Shown: piece after piece, positions 52,901 to 58,900 of the stretch | Position numbering within the stretch: the stretch's first letter is position 1 | How the letters are laid out: every line of letters starts with the position of its first letter | Origin: Eumeta japonica | Lineage: Eukaryota; Arthropoda; Insecta; Lepidoptera; Psychidae | NCBI GenBank assembly: GCA_005406025.1 | Contig: BGZK01000733.1 | Coordinates: 62,001-126,000 of the forward strand | Length of the DNA stretch: 64,000 bases | Direction of reading: 5' to 3' | The notes under the pieces: model-generated | What the model saw: only the letters and a program-made list of their open reading frames with translations | Database searches by the model: none | What the model was told of the DNA's origin: nothing | Program-made: the position numbers and the translations under genes

Positions 52901-55900
52901 TGTAAATGACATTTTCTTCCAATTTTCACAAAACTGTGATATTATCAATCTACCAATAGTGAAATAAACGTACCAAGGTAATTATTAGACGGTTGGATTT
53001 CTGATATCACAATTGTAGTAGAACCTTCGGGTATCAAGAGCACGTCGTTGTATCCTAAAACAGTTACAATAAAAAGAACATTAATTTATAATTTAGCGCC
53101 ATTTTACGTCGTTATTTTGACATTTAATGTTAAAATACGAGGCAAAGAAAATAATGCATAGCACGTTATGTATGATGAAAATCTTATTAATCATATCTAT
53201 AATAAGCTTAAAATGTTTGCATCCCTTTTTAAGAGAAACCACACAGTTATTACAAATAAAGTTTATTTCATCTTATAGATGGGTGTCTAATATCATTATA
53301 CATTAAACAAATTAATTATTACTTTTGCTTTCGCAAAACAATTAGCTAGAAACATTATATGTAAAAACACTGCGATCTGGTGACGAAATTTTAAAATACT
53401 TTTGATGTGGTGGCATTTCGAATAAACGTTTATGATGTATGTAACATAGTATGATCATTCTAAAAAGAGACTTTTATAGATCCGTCACCAAATTTCTAAA
53501 TATAATATAATCAAAAGGAAAAAAAAATGAGCACATGGATACTTGTGTACGCATGGAAGAATTTATATTTTTTTGGTGTAACAAAACAATAAAGTTTAAT
53601 TTAAATTAGAAAAATTAAATAAAAATAACATCTATTTTATTACACAAAATGTAATAATAATTTTATCCTTTTATTTGAAATTATAACAATTATTAAGTCG
53701 AAAATTAAAATATGTTAACGTTTTGCTTAAATTATGTCCACTGCTATAGCATCTTACAGTAGTGATTGAATTGGCAGATCAGTTATTAGTGATCTGACGT
53801 GCCAAACGTGGCAACTTGCTACTGTTGTCTTCGTGTCCCCCCGATAAAAATTCACTCTTATTATTTTTTCATAATGCGCTAAAAGAAGTATGATTTCAAA
53901 AATAATAACCATTAATAAATTAAAAAAAAATTAAAAATAAAAAAATTGTTAGTACGAGTCCACTTAGATAATAATATTTTACTTAATATGTCATAAGATG
54001 TTAGTGCATTACACAGGGCTAATAATATATGAAACTGCCCATTGTTTTGAAAGCCCACCTAGAAACAGGTCTTCTGAAATAAATAGCTTTTGATGCTTCC
54101 ATTATACTTTGAAGATTATTACAGCTTAGTGCGCATTATGTATATTCGATTTGTTTATGAAGTAAATCCATGACTGCATATGACATTCACGATGATGATA
54201 CTGATGATTTTGATATTATTTTTTTTGATGATGTTCAGTTTTTAATTTGATGTTGTATATGATTCATAAAAAAACTAATTTAGTTGCATGAATTCTTGTT
54301 ATTAATAACAGCAATAAAAGAGTTTTATTTGGCTCACACTGTAATTTCTGTGAAATTATTCTGTGCATAATAATATAATGTGAATTTACTCAAATGTACG
54401 CAAAATCCATTTTTAATCATATACACCCGAGTTTTTAAAATCTGATTACAATTGATATATGTTTAACCTATGACTAAATACAATTACATTTGCTCAAATG
54501 CGAGTCAAATAAATCGACCATCTGTCAACTAACAGTTGATCATAATCAAATATTAGAAAGATGCGAAAATGGAGCGTTAGAAGGCTGATTAACGCCATTT
54601 CTGAAGTTACACTTATGTCAAATCGCAAGTTAGTTAATCGTTTGTTCGTGGTTGACTAAATAGTGATTAATGCATTTTTTGACTAAATAAAAAAAATCCT
54701 GTTATATGTTTTATATAATACAATTTCTGAGTATTTTTTTGGGGTTATACACACATAGTTTTATGATGAAACAAACCATCTTCAATTTTAAAAATAATCT
54801 ACAATAGGTATCCCTCTACAACACCTGATTAAAAATGTAACCATGTAAATTGTTCTTAAATGTTTAAGTAATTAGTTTATAATACCTATATTAGTGTAAA
54901 GCATGCATTACAAATAATTTTGTACTTGCACTTTCACAGGTTAATCTTGTCCGATTTATCATTTTTATTATTTAGTGAAAATTAACACGACTTATGTCTG
55001 GCGTGCAGTTACGAGTGGAATTATTGGTCTAAGAATGAAATATTTACAAAGTTTAACAGCACCGAAACGTTTCCAGATGTGATCGGAGCATTAAATTGTA
55101 CTCACATTAAAATACAATTTTTTGGTGGAAAAGTGCACAATATTTAAAAAATATAAGATGGAAAAAGAACACGACAGAAATCTTTGCATATATTTACTAC
55201 TTGAGTAATTTAAAAATAAAAAAAAACTATTAATGTTAAATCTCCATGTACCGTTCCTAGAAGAGACGACACTATGCGGTGGAATACGTAAAAAACAAAA
55301 ATGAGGCTGGCCGCATACTAATAGCATTTCTCGTCCGAAAAGTCCGCCCGCGGTACGGCCTGTAAGGGCGGCGTCGTACGCGTAATCTTCTCACAAACAC
55401 ATATTTGCGAAATCAAAATTAACGGCCACGACTTACTCTCGTCAGTGTTATTGTTCTACTTAATTAAAATATACTTGTTTTATATTATATTCATAATTTT
55501 TAATTATATTTTAAGAATATAAAAAACGTTATACTTTTTTATCTTGCTAATTTAAAACAATTCTAATTTTTCGTTACTTTCGTTAGCACACTTCTCCCCG
55601 GCCCAAGTCTCGTTGAATTTTATTGTGCTAATTTTCGTCTCACATTCCATACGTAAGGGTGCTCCCCGACCCCCCTAATACTTTTCAGCGGCCGCGCTCG
55701 TGCCGCAGCACCGAACGGGGGACCATAAGGAGCGGAAGTGCGACCTGATCGTATGCGGGATTTAGAATAAAACGTATGCGTAAAATGTTTTTCAGCCGGC
55801 GTCAGATTTTTTTAGAAAAAAATACTCTTATAATGTGCGGCTAGCCTAAAAGAAATTTTGCCATAAACAATGTTTAATCGTCATTTACCTAATCAGTGAG

Positions 55901-58900
55901 CATTTGTTAGCTGATTTCCATCAATGCTTCAGTACGCTGATTAAAATTAATATTTAATCAGGTGTTAATTAAATAAAGATTTCACCAGTGTTTGAGAGAT
56001 TGGATATTAATTGCTAATTGGGACGTAGAAAGATTAGCACAAAATGTAGCATACATGTTAGAGATGAAGTCTAAAAATTATGTGAAATAATTTTACGAAC
56101 TTTGTAATCTGTTCTATATTATATATCTATATTACATCTCTATGTTATTCTCACTATGAAATAATGTTGATAAGTATATTATGAAGACGATTTTAACAGA
56201 TCAAATATTTAAAAACACCCTATAACAGATTGAATTATTTCAGCAGTAAAATTAAAATCTCTCAAAATGTTTTTTTGTTCTAAAACCAGGAATTCACATA
56301 GCATGGGTTCAAATTTGGCCCCTTATAGCACTATCAGTTTACCTTAGGTAGAATTCTGTTATTTTTTTTTTCATACGTACCTAATTCATAAACTATTGTG
56401 AGCGCTTGTGAAACATGTTCTGAGATAAAATATATTGTATATTATATTCAAAGTTTATGAAGCTCTTAATCACTAACAGACTGCGTTACAATATAAAATA
56501 AAAATCATACTCCACCCTGTCTCAAGTCCTGAGTGTCAATAACACCGTCTATAGTATGACAATTTGTACCATTTCCACGACATTCTCTACATTTATCCTC
56601 TTGAGCATTTGATCCCAACATCATGTCACAACCAACGGGCTAAAAATAAAATATATGTAAAGAAAATCCAAGCCATATTAGGAATATAGAAAGTATTATG
56701 ACCGCTTACCTGACAAACTCCATCGACACAAACGTCAAATGAATCATCATTACATCTAGTACCGTCCACCACTTTTTCATTATGTCTATAATAAAAACGT
56801 TCAGCGTGCGGCATACAGTTCAATTCACAAGGTTTCGGCCCTTTAGTATATGGAACCCAACTGTAAACATAATTTTTGGTTTGGGTAAAATGTTTACAGG
56901 TATTAGATTAATCTGAACTTTTCTACGACTTATCGCTAATAGCTTTAGTGGCGGGTGACTACAGCTCTATTTAACTTTTACAACGTTAAAATTATCTTAT
57001 TTGCGCAAAGAAAATTGTTGTCCACCCCGTTGCTTAGCCTCTTTTTAAATACTAAAAATAGGTTATATTTACAGTTATATTCAAGATTACTTGACGTTAT
57101 TTATTTTCGTTTTATATATTACTTATGCTTATTTATTTCATATTTGTTATTATTTACATTATTTTTTATTTGTATAATCAATTGTATCCCTCATCCTAAA
57201 ATCCATTTTATCCTAAGATATAAAATCCATTTTATCCCTTAGGATAGAATTTAAAAAAAAAAAAAACACCTGTTTCATTTATTTGTAGCGTTAAACATCT
57301 TACAATTCCCCCACATAAGCAATTTTCTCAGTATAATATATCACCAAGCTTTTTTTCCAATCCTGAGGTTGGTTTTCATCTCGGTTTGTGCACATTCGGT
57401 TCTGAACAGCACATAATGCAAAAAAGTTACCTATACAATGTAAAAATATCTGGATTCATATCTCATATCGTTTTGACTATTCTAGCCATATCTGTATAGA
57501 GATTTTTAAAATTTTCGCACACTAGCAACCCTAAAAATCAACTTTAGTTTTTTTCACTTATAAGTACTAAAAAGTCCCAAACTCTCATCCAATGCTACTA
57601 ATTATTTAAATAATTGGAAAGTCAAACTTTTAATAAATACATTCGTACTACTTTTGGAAGATGCATATACCAATTTATTTTCGACACTTCAGTGGCATAC
57701 ATGATTCATTGCTTAGTTTGTTGGAACTTCGAGGGAGAAGTAATTTGCCCAGAGAACATAAGAACTACATACTCTTCAGATTCCAACTACGAGACTCCGA
57801 ATAATGAGATTATATTGAACCAATTGCACACAATTTTTCAAAATTTTTCTTCTTTGTTTTCCTCAATATATAGTCTATTGGTCCCAAAGCGATTTATAAA
57901 ATATTTGTAAGGATCACAAGTATGGTTTTTTCAGAACCGAATGTAACAGGCGTTGTGACTCGTACTAGATATATGCAGTTACACCTTAAATAACACATTT
58001 TAATATTTAACTCTTTGCAATATTGTCGTTATGTTTTGTTAATATTAAATACATAGCGAACTATTTCGACTTCAACCTGTATACGGAGCTAGTACATTCC
58101 GTATAAGTCACATAATCAGTGGTCATAACGCAAGCAGCCTCGATTTATTGCCCGAGTCTCAACTTTGTGATGAGATCATCATTATGTAGAGAGGTGGTAG
58201 TTGTTTCGGCAGAACATTCGTCCGGGATTGTTTTTTAAGAAATACGTCATCCTGGATTTGCTCCATTTCAGTATAGATGCCGAGCTCAAGACGGTAACTC
58301 GACCCGCCGACCTTGCAAAGAGCTGTAGCATCTCTGTGCTTGGTCTAACGCGTATTGTGGAAAGTGCTCTGAAGAATTATGCAACCTCATCCCTACCGCT
58401 GATTTTCGTCATCGCTCCGCGCGCCTAAACACCGTCAGCACCATCTCGATTGTTGGCGTTCTACTACCGAACTTCCATAAGACGGTCTTTAAGTTAAGAG
58501 CGTACTCCCATTTCAAAAACCGGCAAGGCACAAGTGACTCTTCTGGAGTTGCAAGTGTCAATGGGCGGTGGTGACCATCTACTTTCCGATGGCCCGCACG
58601 CTAGTTTCCCCCTTATAAATCCTATTACAAAAGATGCTATTCCCTAAGCTCTCTCAGTGTAAGATGGAATAAAATCGCTTTTTTAACCATTACTTATTGC
58701 TTTTATATACGATACTCTTTTTCTTAGTTACTATGTCTGATTTTCATTCCTTCAACTAAGAATTCCATCACGGAAGCTTCAGTTAGGAATAATTGAATCA
58801 TCGAATAGTAACCTTGTTAGCTTATTTAATGTACTGATTACATCCTCAAAAGGTTGAGCCTCATATGTGGAGCTCTCTTCTTGTCTTAGGACATTCAACC

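Noticed and set aside
57614..57910. Plus-strand 98-codon frame with several cysteines and Phe
   Set aside because: No family resemblance, and the composition fits chance AT-rich sequence.
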